This document shows, one piece after another, positions 17,944-27,221 of a stretch of 64,000 nt of DNA. Origin of the DNA: CALZIK01 sp945787635. GTDB taxonomy: Bacteria; Acidobacteriota; Thermoanaerobaculia; Multivoradales; JAHEKO01. The notes under the pieces are model-generated. The model searched no databases, was not told where the DNA came from, and saw nothing but the letters and a program-made list of their open reading frames with translations. The translations under genes were made by a program, and so were the position numbers. Within the stretch, counting starts at the first letter, position 1, and the number at the start of each line of letters is the position of its first letter. Location: contig CAMYNM010000001.1 in the NCBI GenBank assembly GCA_947259725.1, positions 778,350 to 842,349 of the forward strand. Direction: 5' to 3'.

Positions 17944-20034
17944 ATGAGCCTCCCGAGAACCACCAGAAAACACATCGAGGCCCAGAACTTCGAAGCCGTC
18001 GAGGACGAATGGCTGACCCGCCTGGGCGAGGCTCCGCTCGACCTAAATTTCTTTTCGACCGCGGCGCGCGCTCTCGCCGCGAGTGGCGGCACCAACGTCG
18101 CTCGGCAACTGCTCGAACTGCTGGACGAAGAGCTGCGCTCGGAGGCGCTCTGGGAAGACCGGCTGAGGCTGCTCGAATCCACCGGAGAGATTTCCTTCGC
18201 CGCCGAGACCTTGAACGAGGAGGTCATCGCCACGCTCAACCAGGTGTATTCCGACAGCCAAGTCGTCGAGGTCATGATCGAACGGCTGGGGCTGCGCAAG
18301 GCGACCGACGACGTGGCCAAGATCTGGCAGCGAGTCAGACGCCTGCGCGGTGTGCTGGCCTACGACGTCGGTTCCATCGTCTCGATGGAGGGCAAGGGGG
18401 TCGGACGGGTGGTCGAGGTCAACGTCGAGCTCGAGAAGCTCAAGGTTGATTTCGAAAACCATCCCGGGCTGAGCATCGGCTTTGGGGCCGCGAGCAAGGT
18501 GCTCGAGCCGTTGGAAAGAGACCATTTCCTGCGGCGAAAGATCGAAAAGCCGGACGAGCTTCGGTCCCTCGCCGAGTCCGACCCTCCCGATCTGCTGCGC
18601 TTGATGCTCTCCAGCCAACCAGGTCAGACCGCCACTGAGATCAAGGCTTCCGTCAGCGGCCTGATCTCAGACAAGAGCTGGACCTCTTGGTGGTCGCGCG
18701 CTCGCGCCCATCCGCAGCTGGTGTCCTCCGGCAAGGGCACCAGACAAGCCTACAGTTGGGCAGAAAGCACCGCGGCGGCGGGCGAAGAGGTTCGCGCCCA
18801 GTTCCAGAAAGCGGCCCTGGGGCAGAAACTCGAAATCCTCCAACGGGAGAGCAAGCGCAATCCCGAAACGGCCGCTGAGCTCGCCGGCCTTCTGGTCGAG
18901 GCCGCGATCGAACAAAGAAACACCAAGCCGAGTGTCGCCATCCGCATCCTCTCGGCCCTCGACAGATCAGGACTGAAGATCGACGTTCCGTTCGACATCG
19001 ACGAGATCCTGCGCGACGCGAGCGACCCTACCGTCGTCGCGCGAGCGCTCGCTGATCGCAACCTGAGGCTCATGTGCCTGACCCGAGTCGCCGAGCTTCG
19101 GGACGATTGGACGCAGGTTTACGCCAACACGCTCAACACCGAGACCGACGGCCCGATCTTGAGCTTCCTGTTCGAGAAGCTCTGGGCGACGGTGCGCTCG
19201 GAGGCGGAAGAGATGGTCGACCGGATCTTGAGCCAACCCGCAAAGCGCCCCGCCGCCTTCATCTGGCTGATGCAGAACCTCGAGGGAAGCCCGTATTTCG
19301 GTGATCGCAATCCGGCTCGAGCTCTGGGACAGCTGCTGAGGGCCAAGAGCCTGCCCGACTTCTCCAAGTTCAAAGCTCCTCTCAAGCGGATCCTGGACGA
19401 CGGTGCGGTCACCCACGCCTTGATCCAGAAACTCGAGCCGGATCACGCGGAGAGTGTCAAGGAGTTGTTCGAGAGAACCCCGCTGGAAGAGTACCTCCGC
19501 GACCGACTGCTCACCGCCTTGCATATGAAGTTCCCGGACCTTTCGACGGCGGTCTCGGACTCCTTGTACGCGACCTCCAAGGTCATCGACGAGAAACGGG
19601 CCGAGCTCAAGAACCTCCTGGAAGCCGAGATTCCCGCTAATCGCAAAGCGATCGAAGAGGCTCGCGCTCACGGCGACCTGCGCGAGAACTTCGAGTACAA
19701 ATCGGCTCGCCAGCGACACGAATACCTCTCCGCCCGAGTCAGCAACCTCGAGCGTGATCTGGCCCGTGCGCAGCCCATCTCGTTCGACCAGATCGACGAC
19801 CAGGAGGTGCGAATCGGCGCCACGGTCCGGCTTTCGAGTGCCGACGGTCCCGATTCGAGCCGCGAGATCACGGTTCTCGGTCCCTGGGAGAGCAACCCCG
19901 ACCTCGGCATCCTCTCCTACGAGTCCGAAGCCGGCGCGAACCTGCTCGGTAAGCGACTGGGCGACACGGTCGAGCTCGGACGCGACACCTGGAGGGTCGA
20001 GTCGATCGGGCCGTGGCAGCCGGACGAAGACTAG
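17944..20034 (+). CDS. Large protein with C-terminal GreA/GreB-type domain
   Basis: 696 residues. The last ~160 residues are of transcript-cleavage-factor type. They include a coiled-coil hairpin (LEAEIPANRKAIEEARAHGD, LRENFEYKSARQRHEYLSAR) with the acidic GDLRENFEY tip segment typical of GreA, followed by an FKBP-like domain (VRIGATVRLSS ... ITVLGPWESNPD). The first ~530 residues are helical with one beta segment near 135-185 (YDVGSIVSMEGKGVGRVVEV) that looks like an SH3/CarD- or KOW-type fold. Canonical GreA is about 158 residues. ATG 17944 is preferred over in-frame starts overlapping the divergent gene. A TACTCT -10 candidate is at 17908-17913. It should bind RNA polymerase through the secondary channel. 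Confidence 0.85.
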   Translation: MSLPRTTRKHIEAQNFEAVEDEWLTRLGEAPLDLNFFSTAARALAASGGTNVARQLLELLDEELRSEALWEDRLRLLESTGEISFAAETLNEEVIATLNQVYSDSQVVEVMIERLGLRKATDDVAKIWQRVRRLRGVLAYDVGSIVSMEGKGVGRVVEVNVELEKLKVDFENHPGLSIGFGAASKVLEPLERDHFLRRKIEKPDELRSLAESDPPDLLRLMLSSQPGQTATEIKASVSGLISDKSWTSWWSRARAHPQLVSSGKGTRQAYSWAESTAAAGEEVRAQFQKAALGQKLEILQRESKRNPETAAELAGLLVEAAIEQRNTKPSVAIRILSALDRSGLKIDVPFDIDEILRDASDPTVVARALADRNLRLMCLTRVAELRDDWTQVYANTLNTETDGPILSFLFEKLWATVRSEAEEMVDRILSQPAKRPAAFIWLMQNLEGSPYFGDRNPARALGQLLRAKSLPDFSKFKAPLKRILDDGAVTHALIQKLEPDHAESVKELFERTPLEEYLRDRLLTALHMKFPDLSTAVSDSLYATSKVIDEKRAELKNLLEAEIPANRKAIEEARAHGDLRENFEYKSARQRHEYLSARVSNLERDLARAQPISFDQIDDQEVRIGATVRLSSADGPDSSREITVLGPWESNPDLGILSYESEAGANLLGKRLGDTVELGRDTWRVESIGPWQPDED

Positions 20035-20087
20035 CGTTCCGCGCGGCAAGTCCTTGGCGCCACCGAGCGCCGTGAGGCGCCCGGGCA

Positions 20088-21089
20088 CTAGGGGCGCGGA
20101 TTCTCGGACGCCGGCGGAAAGACGACCTCGACGACCCGTTCGCGCAGGCGAAGCCGGACCCGACCGAGCTCTGCGAACGGCACGAGATCGGGATCGGGCG
20201 CTGCCGACCCGTCGCGCAGGTCCACCAACTCGGCTGCCGGCTCGCTGTCGAGCCCGCGCTCGACCCAGACTCCGTTCTGGCGCACAAAGACCCGGTCCGC
20301 GATCGAGCGAACCGGCGCCACCGCATCGGCGAAGGCCTCCAACCGCTCTTCGGCGACCTGCGGAGCGCTCGGCATCTGCGCCGCCGCCGCCTCGACCTCG
20401 CGACCGGGAGCCACCAACCCAGCGACCTCGGAGGCTCGCGATTCGGAACGCGCCGGCTCGAGCCCGTCCCGGTCCGCACGCACCGGCTCGAGCTTCGCGG
20501 CCAGATCCGTTTCCTCGGACGCGGTCGTCGACGCCAGCGCGTCGGCAGCGACCGCTCGCTCCGCGGCCGGCTCGGAAAACGGCGCATCCGCCACGACCCG
20601 GCCCCCGGCCTCGCCATCGCGGCCGACCTCGTCCGCCGACTGATCTTTCAGCATCGCTCCGGTCTGCCGACCGACCTCACCTTCCTTGCTCTGTGCGGAC
20701 GCCACGATCAACCGCGTCCGCCCTTCCTCTCGCTGCGCGAGCCCGTAGGAAAACAGGTAGAGAATCGCGCCCAGAGCCAGAACGACGGCGAACGCCGGAG
20801 CTAACACGGGCTGGCCAAGCCAGCGTTTCATCTTCCCCTCGAGATCGGGACCCCGCACGTCCTCCAGGGCGGCGAGCCGAAGCCTGCGCTCCATCGCGAT
20901 ACCCAGAGTGGGCGGCGGCTCGACCGACTCGAGGCGCCGCACCCCAACGGCTACCACACGCAGGCCCTCGAGCGTGCGCTTGCACCTAGCGCACTCTTCG
21001 AGGTGGTTCTCGACCAGTCGGAGCTGTTTGACGGTGACCTCTTCGTCCAGATAGCTCGATAGGAGCTCGATTGCCGGGTGTCCACTCAT
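20088..21089 (-). CDS. Anti-sigma factor with zinc-finger (zf-HC2) domain
   Basis: 333 residues. The N-terminal anti-sigma zinc motif is His29-x3-Cys33-x2-Cys36 (HLEECARCK). A single transmembrane helix follows near 95-115 (VLAPAFAVVLALGAILYLF), then a long low-complexity periplasmic region rich in Ala, Glu and Arg, with a short beta region near the C-terminus (VRLRLRERVVEVVFPP). It inhibits the sigma factor encoded immediately upstream, and its ATG at 21089 overlaps that gene by 4 bp. An in-frame ATG 18 bp upstream is less likely. Confidence 0.86.
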   Translation of the reverse strand: MSGHPAIELLSSYLDEEVTVKQLRLVENHLEECARCKRTLEGLRVVAVGVRRLESVEPPPTLGIAMERRLRLAALEDVRGPDLEGKMKRWLGQPVLAPAFAVVLALGAILYLFSYGLAQREEGRTRLIVASAQSKEGEVGRQTGAMLKDQSADEVGRDGEAGGRVVADAPFSEPAAERAVAADALASTTASEETDLAAKLEPVRADRDGLEPARSESRASEVAGLVAPGREVEAAAAQMPSAPQVAEERLEAFADAVAPVRSIADRVFVRQNGVWVERGLDSEPAAELVDLRDGSAAPDPDLVPFAELGRVRLRLRERVVEVVFPPASENPRP

Positions 21090-21700
21090 ATCCGTGTCTC
21101 CAGCCACTGCCGCACTTGTTCGCGTCCCCGCGCGATGCGGGAGCGTACGGTCCCGATCCGAACGCCCAGGATCTGGGCGATCTCCGCGTACGACATGTCT
21201 TCGAAGTCTCTCAACAGCACCGCCTCTCGATAATGCGCCGGAAGCTCTTCGAGCCCGGCCCGCACCGCCTCCGAGAGATCTGTCGCGACCGCTCGCTCTT
21301 CGGGCGACCGCTTCCCGTCACTCTCACGCTCCAGGCGCGCCTCGCCGTCATCCACCTGGCGTGCGGCGCGCTGGCCGCGCTTGCGCAATCGGGTGTTGCT
21401 GCAATTGATGGCGATCCGGTAGATCCAGGTCTTGAGCGACGACTTGCCTTTGAATTTCTTCAGGTGACGGTAGGCCCGAACAAAGGTCTCCTGCGTGATG
21501 TCCTCGGCGTCGGCCGGGTTGCCGCTCATTCTGAGGGCCAGGTTGTAGACCATGGTTTCGAACTGCCGGTAGAGCTCGCCGAACGCCTCGGCGTCTCCCT
21601 GCCGATGACGCTCCAGGAGCCTGGTCTCGTCTCTCAAGCTCGCTGATGCCGTCAGTGTCATGGGCCGGTTGTCGCGATGTCTCCGCCGGTCGCCTCCCAT
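21086..21700 (-). CDS. ECF-type RNA polymerase sigma factor
   Basis: About 190-204 residues with region 2 (FGELYRQFETMVYNLALRMS, DAEDITQETFVRAYRHL) and region 4 (LEELPAHYREAVLLRDFEDM, YAEIAQILGVRIGTVRSRIA). This is a RpoE-like group sigma of the kind controlled by a membrane zinc anti-sigma, which is the next gene. The frame starts at 21700, but ATG at 21661 (MTLTASASLRDETRL) is an equally good start. Upstream lies a 41-bp gap to the convergently placed end of the amidase gene. Confidence 0.9.
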   Translation of the reverse strand: MGGDRRRHRDNRPMTLTASASLRDETRLLERHRQGDAEAFGELYRQFETMVYNLALRMSGNPADAEDITQETFVRAYRHLKKFKGKSSLKTWIYRIAINCSNTRLRKRGQRAARQVDDGEARLERESDGKRSPEERAVATDLSEAVRAGLEELPAHYREAVLLRDFEDMSYAEIAQILGVRIGTVRSRIARGREQVRQWLETRI

Positions 21701-21741
21701 AGATGAGACTCAGGATCGCACGAAAAGTTCCCGCTCGGACA

Positions 21742-23514
21742 CTATCGGGCGGTGGTCGCGGCCAAAAGGCCCGCCGGCGGGCTTCCGTCGCCGTAGTAGG
21801 CGATGATCCCGTCGACGATCGCTTCGGCGACCTCCTGCCGGAAGGCTCGAGTCTGAATCAGCGCGCGGTCCTCGGGGTTCGCGAGATTACAGATCTCGAG
21901 CAGGACCTTGGCCGGCACCGCGTTGTAGCGCAGAACCGCCGGCACCCACTCGCGCCGATTGCGCACCACCTTGTCGCGCACCGGCTTGTCCGGATGCACC
22001 GCCATTCCCCGATCCTCGAGCGCGTGGATCAGGCTCTCGGCCAGACCGCGCGACAGACCTTCGCTCTTGACTCGCTCCTGCTCGCTGAACCTCACCTCGG
22101 GCTGCTCGCGGACCTCCCGCCGCGACGCGTAGGCGATACCTTCGCGGCGGTAGCTGCCCTTGCCGTACCTGGCACCCGGAATGTAGGCCATCCCGCCACG
22201 CAGCGACGGGTGTAAAGAGTCGGCGTGAATGGAAAGAAACACCGCCTTCTCGGGGTCGCCGGAACCCTTCAAGGTCTCGCGCAGAAAACTATTCGCCAGG
22301 TACCAGCGCAGATGGAGTCCGATCGTCGAGTCCTCGATCAGGTAACGAGGGTTGGTCAGCACCGTGTGCTGCCGAGACGCCGGCAGGACGTCCCGGTCTC
22401 GCGCCTCGTGACTCGCGCCGTCACGCACCGTCGGCTTGACCACCGCCGCGGTCCTGGCTTCGAGCAGGTCCTTGACCCTGACCATGACGTCGTAGACGTA
22501 GAGGCTCTCCCAGACGTCGCCGTACGACGCGCCCACGTCCGAGCCTCCGTGCCCCGAGTCCAGCACCACTGTGATGCCGGCGAGCTGCCGCGCGGTGACG
22601 CTATTGCGATACTGCGAGCTGGCAACTCGCCCTGCCTCGTACTCGCGGCGGCGAGGCTCGTTAGCCGGTAGAAACTCGGGCTCGAGCAACTCGAACGGAA
22701 TCTTGACCTTGTATCCGACCGGAATCGCGGTCATCCGATCGATCCCGCTTCGCTTGGCGATGGTTTGCGCGAGAGCATTGACGTCGTCCGCGTAGAGGCT
22801 TCCGGTGAACCGAACGACGACGCTCGAGTAGAGCGCCTCGCCGGGCTTGAGGCGATACACCGCGTAGTCACCGCCCGCGTCCCGGTCGTATTCCAGATAG
22901 AAAGGCGATTCCGGAGGCAGGGCCGATCGAAGCGCCGGCCGCAGCAGCCTCGCCGGAATCAGCAGACTCTGGCCGGCGGGCAGCTCGTCGTCAGCGAGCC
23001 GATTCGCCACCCGAATCGCCCGGTAGTTGTCGCCGCGGCCGGTGAACCACTCGGCCACGTGCCACAGGCTCGGCCGGCCGTAGGTCTCCGGCCGGCCGAC
23101 CTCGTGGTACCAGCCGCTGGCCGCCGGATAGTCGTGGCCGAAGAGCGCCCGGACGACTCGCAGCTGCCATTCCGGACGCAACGCCGCAAACGGGATCTTG
23201 TACCGCTTGCCGGAGAGCAGGCTGCTCACACCGCCGTTGTTTTTCGATACCAGCTCGACGCGCTCGCGCTCTCCACAGAAGCGAAGCGTGAAGCCGAGCA
23301 GACCTTCACCGCGGTGAGGCTCGGCCTCGAGCACCAGAGCGCGCTCCGGCGTGAGCGCGGCAACCACGCCCTTCTCGATGGCCGCGCGCTGCGTCGTAGC
23401 GGCCGCCATCGAGGGCAACGCGACGAGCGCCAGGCCAACCGCCATGGCATGGCGGCGGATCTTGGATAGCCGGCGAAGAAAAAGTCTTTGCCGGTCGATA
23501 TTTAGAGGTGGCAT
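21742..23514 (-). CDS. N-acetylmuramoyl-L-alanine amidase with LysM-like domains
   Basis: Periplasmic cell-wall hydrolase of about 590 residues. A long Arg-rich n-region and hydrophobic core (AMAVGLALVALPSMAAA) form the signal peptide. Two LysM-like segments follow: SLWHVAEWFTGRGDNYRAIR to GQSLLIP, and a second ending GYKVKIPFELLEP. The C-terminal Amidase_3 domain has VVLDSGHGGSDVGA with the first zinc His, VFLSIHADSL with the second, and VLLEICNLANPED with the catalytic Glu. The amidase domain carries insertions between these. ATG 23514 is preferred over longer in-frame starts that would overlap the divergent gene. Confidence 0.88.
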   Translation of the reverse strand: MPPLNIDRQRLFLRRLSKIRRHAMAVGLALVALPSMAAATTQRAAIEKGVVAALTPERALVLEAEPHRGEGLLGFTLRFCGERERVELVSKNNGGVSSLLSGKRYKIPFAALRPEWQLRVVRALFGHDYPAASGWYHEVGRPETYGRPSLWHVAEWFTGRGDNYRAIRVANRLADDELPAGQSLLIPARLLRPALRSALPPESPFYLEYDRDAGGDYAVYRLKPGEALYSSVVVRFTGSLYADDVNALAQTIAKRSGIDRMTAIPVGYKVKIPFELLEPEFLPANEPRRREYEAGRVASSQYRNSVTARQLAGITVVLDSGHGGSDVGASYGDVWESLYVYDVMVRVKDLLEARTAAVVKPTVRDGASHEARDRDVLPASRQHTVLTNPRYLIEDSTIGLHLRWYLANSFLRETLKGSGDPEKAVFLSIHADSLHPSLRGGMAYIPGARYGKGSYRREGIAYASRREVREQPEVRFSEQERVKSEGLSRGLAESLIHALEDRGMAVHPDKPVRDKVVRNRREWVPAVLRYNAVPAKVLLEICNLANPEDRALIQTRAFRQEVAEAIVDGIIAYYGDGSPPAGLLAATTAR

Positions 23515-23599
23515 CCTCGAACGAAATTGTAGTCCCTGCGGGAGCATCGGGGCAAATCGGAGACCTCCAGCCGCGAACCTGCCACAATCGCGCCTCGGC

Positions 23600-24886
23600 A
23601 TGGAAACCTCCCCACGCGACCGAATCCTGCGGCATCCGCTCGCTACCGCAACCGTCGAAGCGGCTGGAGGGCTTGCCCGGCACGCGGTCGGCGGCACGGT
23701 GCGGGACGCGCTGCTGGGGTTCGAGACCCGAGATCTCGACATCTCGGTCGCAGAAAGCGGCGAAGCACTGGCTAAGAGCATCGCCCGGGCCGTGGCCGGG
23801 ACCGCAATCGCGCTGGGCGGAGACCGGTTCTCGTCCTACCGGGTCGTCGCCGGAGCTCATCACGTCGATATCTGGGACCGTCGGGGCGGGAGCCTCCGCG
23901 CGGATCTCGCGCGCCGGGATCTCACCATCAACTCGATCGCCTGCGATCTGGCCGGCGGCGATCTCGACGACCCCTTCGGCGGTCGCTCCGACCTCGGCAG
24001 CCGGATCCTTCGCGCCACCCGCCTCGACTGCTTCGAGCGCGACCCGTTGCGAGTGCTGCGGCTCGCCCGGTTTCATCACACGCTCGCGAACTTCGAAATC
24101 GACCTCGACACGGTAGCCGCCGCTCGTACTGCCTGCCCGAACCTCTCCGAGGTCGCGGTCGAGCGGATCCGCGACGAGCTCGGCCAGATTCTCTCAGTGC
24201 CCCCGACCAGCCGTGCCTTCGGATCGCTCGAGGGCCTCGGCGCCCTGACCGTCGTGTTCCCGGAAGCGCAGCCTCAAACTCTGCTCGCGCAGGCCGAGCG
24301 GCTCGATCGTGCATCTGGCACGGCAGAGGGCAAAGACCGGCTGCTCGCCGCCCTGGCCCTCCTGATCGCCTCGGATGCGAAGGCGCCACAGAACCAGGCA
24401 TCCGTCGAAGACCGGGCCGCGAGCCTCGCGTCCGACTTTGAACGCCGAGGGCTCGCGACCCGGGAGACCTCCCGACGAGCCGCCCGGCTCGCCACCGCGC
24501 GCCTTCCCGAGAACGACGATCAGCGCCGATTCTTCCTGGCGGCTCACGGCGACAGGTGGCCGATGGCTGTCGCCGTTGCAACGGCTCGAGATGCAACGCC
24601 CCTCGACCGGACCGAAGCGATCCTTGCAGCGCTAGAGCGGCTCGCCGAGATCCATCCTGAGCTTCTCTTGCTTACCACCCCGCTACTCGACGGTCACGAG
24701 ACCGCCGGCATTCTCGGCGTGGCACCCGGTCCCGAGGTGGGCGAGGCCTTGCGCGCGCTCGTTCGGCAACAGATTCTGGGCCGGATCCACTCGCCGGACG
24801 AGGCGCGGGACTACCTGCGCAAGCGCGTCGAGAAGACGGGCGAGTACTCTGCCGCTACTTGGTCGGCGCCAGCAGACGCTGATTGA
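23600..24886 (+). CDS. tRNA nucleotidyltransferase / poly(A) polymerase family protein
   Basis: Class II nucleotidyltransferase of 428 residues that adds CCA or poly(A) to RNA 3' ends. The head domain has the GG-x-VRD motif HAVGGTVRDALLGFETRDLD with the two catalytic Asp (DLDIS), RRDLTINSIA and the RNA-binding FERDPLRVLRLARF. The neck continues with VERIRDELGQIL. The C-terminal half is helical and divergent. ATG 23600 is chosen; CACAAT at 23583-23588 may be its -10, leaving almost no leader. The last 32 bp overlap the convergent PilT-like gene. Specificity cannot be assigned from sequence. Confidence 0.85.
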   Translation: METSPRDRILRHPLATATVEAAGGLARHAVGGTVRDALLGFETRDLDISVAESGEALAKSIARAVAGTAIALGGDRFSSYRVVAGAHHVDIWDRRGGSLRADLARRDLTINSIACDLAGGDLDDPFGGRSDLGSRILRATRLDCFERDPLRVLRLARFHHTLANFEIDLDTVAAARTACPNLSEVAVERIRDELGQILSVPPTSRAFGSLEGLGALTVVFPEAQPQTLLAQAERLDRASGTAEGKDRLLAALALLIASDAKAPQNQASVEDRAASLASDFERRGLATRETSRRAARLATARLPENDDQRRFFLAAHGDRWPMAVAVATARDATPLDRTEAILAALERLAEIHPELLLLTTPLLDGHETAGILGVAPGPEVGEALRALVRQQILGRIHSPDEARDYLRKRVEKTGEYSAATWSAPADAD

Positions 24887-26315
24887 GCTCTCGAATCCGT
24901 TCTGAGAGCTTGTCGATCTTCTGCTGGGCTTCCTGGCGCAACCGGTTGTATTCGCTGGTGAGCTGCGTCTGCTGTTGACTGATCTCTTCCATCTGGGCCT
25001 GAGCAGCGGCCACGGCCTCGTCTTTGTCCTCGAGGGTTTTTTCGAGCTCGGCCAGCCGGTTGTCCCTCTCGGCGAGCTGCAGCTTTTGTTTCTCTTCCTG
25101 TTCCTCGTACAGCTTCTTGAACTGTTGGAGCTCGGTGATCTGCGAAAAATCGGCGGTAGATGGGCTCATGTCGTCTCCGGCGTCTTCGAGTTTCGGGAAC
25201 ATCTTGCGTAGTTTGAGGGAGAGATCCTCCGCGTCAGGCGACTGATTCATTGCTTCGTCGAGCGAGATCGTTCCGTGCACCATCAGCGACAGCAACGACT
25301 GATTCATCGACTGCATCCGGTAGTAGGACACCGACGACTCGATTTCCTCGAGCAGCGGCTCGGTCTCACCTTGCTCGATCAGGTCGCAGATCCTCGGGCT
25401 CGCTCGCATGATCTCGAGAGCCGGGACTTGTCCTTGTCCGTCCTGCCTTGCAACCAGCTTCATCGAGATGACGGCCGTGACGACCTGAGACAGCTGAAGC
25501 CGGACCTGGCGCTGCTGGTCGCCCGGGAAAGTGTCGAGAATGCGATCGATCGACTGCGCGGCGCTATTGGTGTGGAGAGTCGAGAACACCAAGTGGCCGG
25601 TCTCGGCCGCAGTGATCACGGTGCTGACGGTTTCGGGATCCCGCATCTCACCCACGAGGATCACGTCCGGATCCTGCCGCAACGCGTTGCGCAGAGCCTC
25701 CGGAAAGCTCGTCGTATCGGTCCCGACCTGACGCTGCGAGACCGTGGCCACGTCGTCCGCGAACAAGAACTCGACGGGGTCCTCGATCGTGATGACGTGG
25801 ATCGGTCGTTGCGCCAGAACGTACTTCATCATCGCGGCCAGCGTGGTGGACTTGCCGCTTCCGGTCGGACCGGTCACCAGAACCAGGCCTGACCTGATGT
25901 GAGTCAGCTCGAGCAGAACGTCTGGAAGCTGCAACTCCTCGAGGCTTTGAATCTCGAAGGGGATTCTGCGGAAAACCGCCGCCAGCGATCCGCGCTGACG
26001 AAATACGTTGCCCCGAAACCTGGCCAACCCGGGGACACCGTAGCCGACGTCGACCGACATCTTCTCGAGCAGTTGGGTCTTTTGCACCGGGCTCAGAATC
26101 GCCGTGACCATGTCGGTGATGATCTCAGTCGGGACCGGCTCGGAATCCACCGGTATCAGCTTCCCGTGCACCCGCAACAACGGCGGCCGCATCGGCCGCA
26201 AATGCAGGTCCGAGGCACCCTTGTCGGTCATCAACCGGAGCAACTGATCGAGATGAGCCTTCGCACCGGGCACCGGACGCGCGCTGCTTTGTCGTTGTCC
26301 GAAGGGCTCTTTCAT
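24855..26315 (-). CDS. PilT-like type IV pilus retraction ATPase with coiled-coil tail
   Basis: 486 residues, hexameric secretion ATPase family. The N-terminal PAS-like domain (SDLHLRPMRPPLLRVHGKL) precedes Walker A TGPTGSGKST (about 150-159), an Asp box (ITIEDPVEFL), Walker B RQDPDVILVGEMRDPET and a His box (GHLVFSTLHTNSAAQSIDRI). Canonical PilT is about 345-370 residues. Here about 85 extra C-terminal residues from roughly 405 are a long Glu/Gln/Lys coiled coil (KKLYEEQEEKQKLQLAERDN). The usual AIRNLIREGK segment is ASPRICDLIEQGE. It powers pilus retraction or a related motor; no other pilus genes are adjacent. Confidence 0.88.
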   Translation of the reverse strand: MKEPFGQRQSSARPVPGAKAHLDQLLRLMTDKGASDLHLRPMRPPLLRVHGKLIPVDSEPVPTEIITDMVTAILSPVQKTQLLEKMSVDVGYGVPGLARFRGNVFRQRGSLAAVFRRIPFEIQSLEELQLPDVLLELTHIRSGLVLVTGPTGSGKSTTLAAMMKYVLAQRPIHVITIEDPVEFLFADDVATVSQRQVGTDTTSFPEALRNALRQDPDVILVGEMRDPETVSTVITAAETGHLVFSTLHTNSAAQSIDRILDTFPGDQQRQVRLQLSQVVTAVISMKLVARQDGQGQVPALEIMRASPRICDLIEQGETEPLLEEIESSVSYYRMQSMNQSLLSLMVHGTISLDEAMNQSPDAEDLSLKLRKMFPKLEDAGDDMSPSTADFSQITELQQFKKLYEEQEEKQKLQLAERDNRLAELEKTLEDKDEAVAAAQAQMEEISQQQTQLTSEYNRLRQEAQQKIDKLSERIRELNQRLLAPTK

Positions 26316-26465
26316 TGCGTTCTTGGCGGTTTCTCGCAGTCGAGGTCCTCGACCGTCGAACCCTAGGTTGTCGCATCGGCGCGGCCCTCGGCTATGGCCT
26401 TCTCCATACTGACGAGCCCCGCCCTACCGGCCCATCGTAGCGCAAAGTCCAGCCCCAGAGTCGCC

Positions 26466-27086
26466 TCAGAACCTGCGCATCAGGCCCACGACGATGCCTT
26501 GAATGCGCACATCCCCGGCCGGCACGTGGATCGGTGCCATGGTGTGGTTGGCCGGCTGGAGGCGCACTTGCGCCCCTTCGGGGTAGAACCGCTTGAGCGT
26601 CGCATCGCTACCCACCAGGGCCACCACCATCTCTCCGGTAGTGGCGGCCTCCCTGCGCTGCACGACTACCAGATCTCCGTCGTGGATACCCTCGTCGATC
26701 ATCGAGTCTCCCCGCACCTTGAGCACGAAGTGACTGTCGCCGTTGCCGCTGCTCAGGAGATGATGTGGAACGTCCACCCGGTCGTGGTCAGCCACCGCCT
26801 CGATCGGCTGGCCGGCCGCGATCAGGCCTAGAAACGGAAGCTGACACAAGCCTTCCACCTCCTCCGAATCCGGTCGAGCCAACTCGACGCCACGCTTCTG
26901 GTTCCAGTGTCGCCTCAAGAAGCCCTTCTCCTCGAGCAGCCTGAGGTGCTTGTTGACCGTGCCGTACGACGAGTAACCGAAGCGTTCGCAGATCTCGCGA
27001 TGGGTCGGTGATACGCCTCGTCGGTCGATGGATTCGCCGATGAAATCGAGGATCTGTTTCTGGCGTTCCGTAAGGTATTTGGCCAT
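26466..27086 (-). CDS. lexA: LexA repressor
   Basis: SOS-response repressor with self-cleaving protease domain, 206 residues. The winged HTH at 1-65 includes TERQKQILDFIGESIDRRGV and GTVNKHLRLLEEKGF. The cleavage site is Ala91-Gly92 (LIAAGQP). The catalytic Ser128 is in RGDSMID and Lys165 in DATLKRFY. The -10 TAGGAT ends only 6 nt before ATG 27086 and a TTGACT lies 18 bp further upstream, so the transcript is likely leaderless. I could not identify an operator palindrome with confidence. Confidence 0.93.
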   Translation of the reverse strand: MAKYLTERQKQILDFIGESIDRRGVSPTHREICERFGYSSYGTVNKHLRLLEEKGFLRRHWNQKRGVELARPDSEEVEGLCQLPFLGLIAAGQPIEAVADHDRVDVPHHLLSSGNGDSHFVLKVRGDSMIDEGIHDGDLVVVQRREAATTGEMVVALVGSDATLKRFYPEGAQVRLQPANHTMAPIHVPAGDVRIQGIVVGLMRRF

Positions 27087-27092
27087 GAACCG

Positions 27093-27122
27093 ATCCTATG
27101 GCGCAAACCGAGCGCAAGTCAA
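27093..27122 (-). promoter_or_regulatory. lexA promoter, apparently leaderless
   Basis: On the minus strand TTGACT (27122-27117), an 18-bp spacer, then TAGGAT (27098-27093). The predicted transcription start coincides with the ATG at 27086. Confidence 0.5.
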
Positions 27123-27163
27123 GCCAAACAGGGCGTCCAAACCCCTCTCGGACAAGGGTTTTC

Positions 27164-27192
27164 TTGACTTTCCCCCGGCCAATGAATACCTT
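27164..27192 (+). promoter_or_regulatory. Bactofilin promoter
   Basis: TTGACT at 27164-27169 and TACCTT at 27187-27192 with a 17-bp spacer. It is followed by the TTGGAGGAACC ribosome-binding site of the GTG-started bactofilin gene. It is divergent from lexA. Confidence 0.45.
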
Positions 27193-27221
27193 CAATGTCT
27201 CACTCCTTGGAGGAACCGAAC

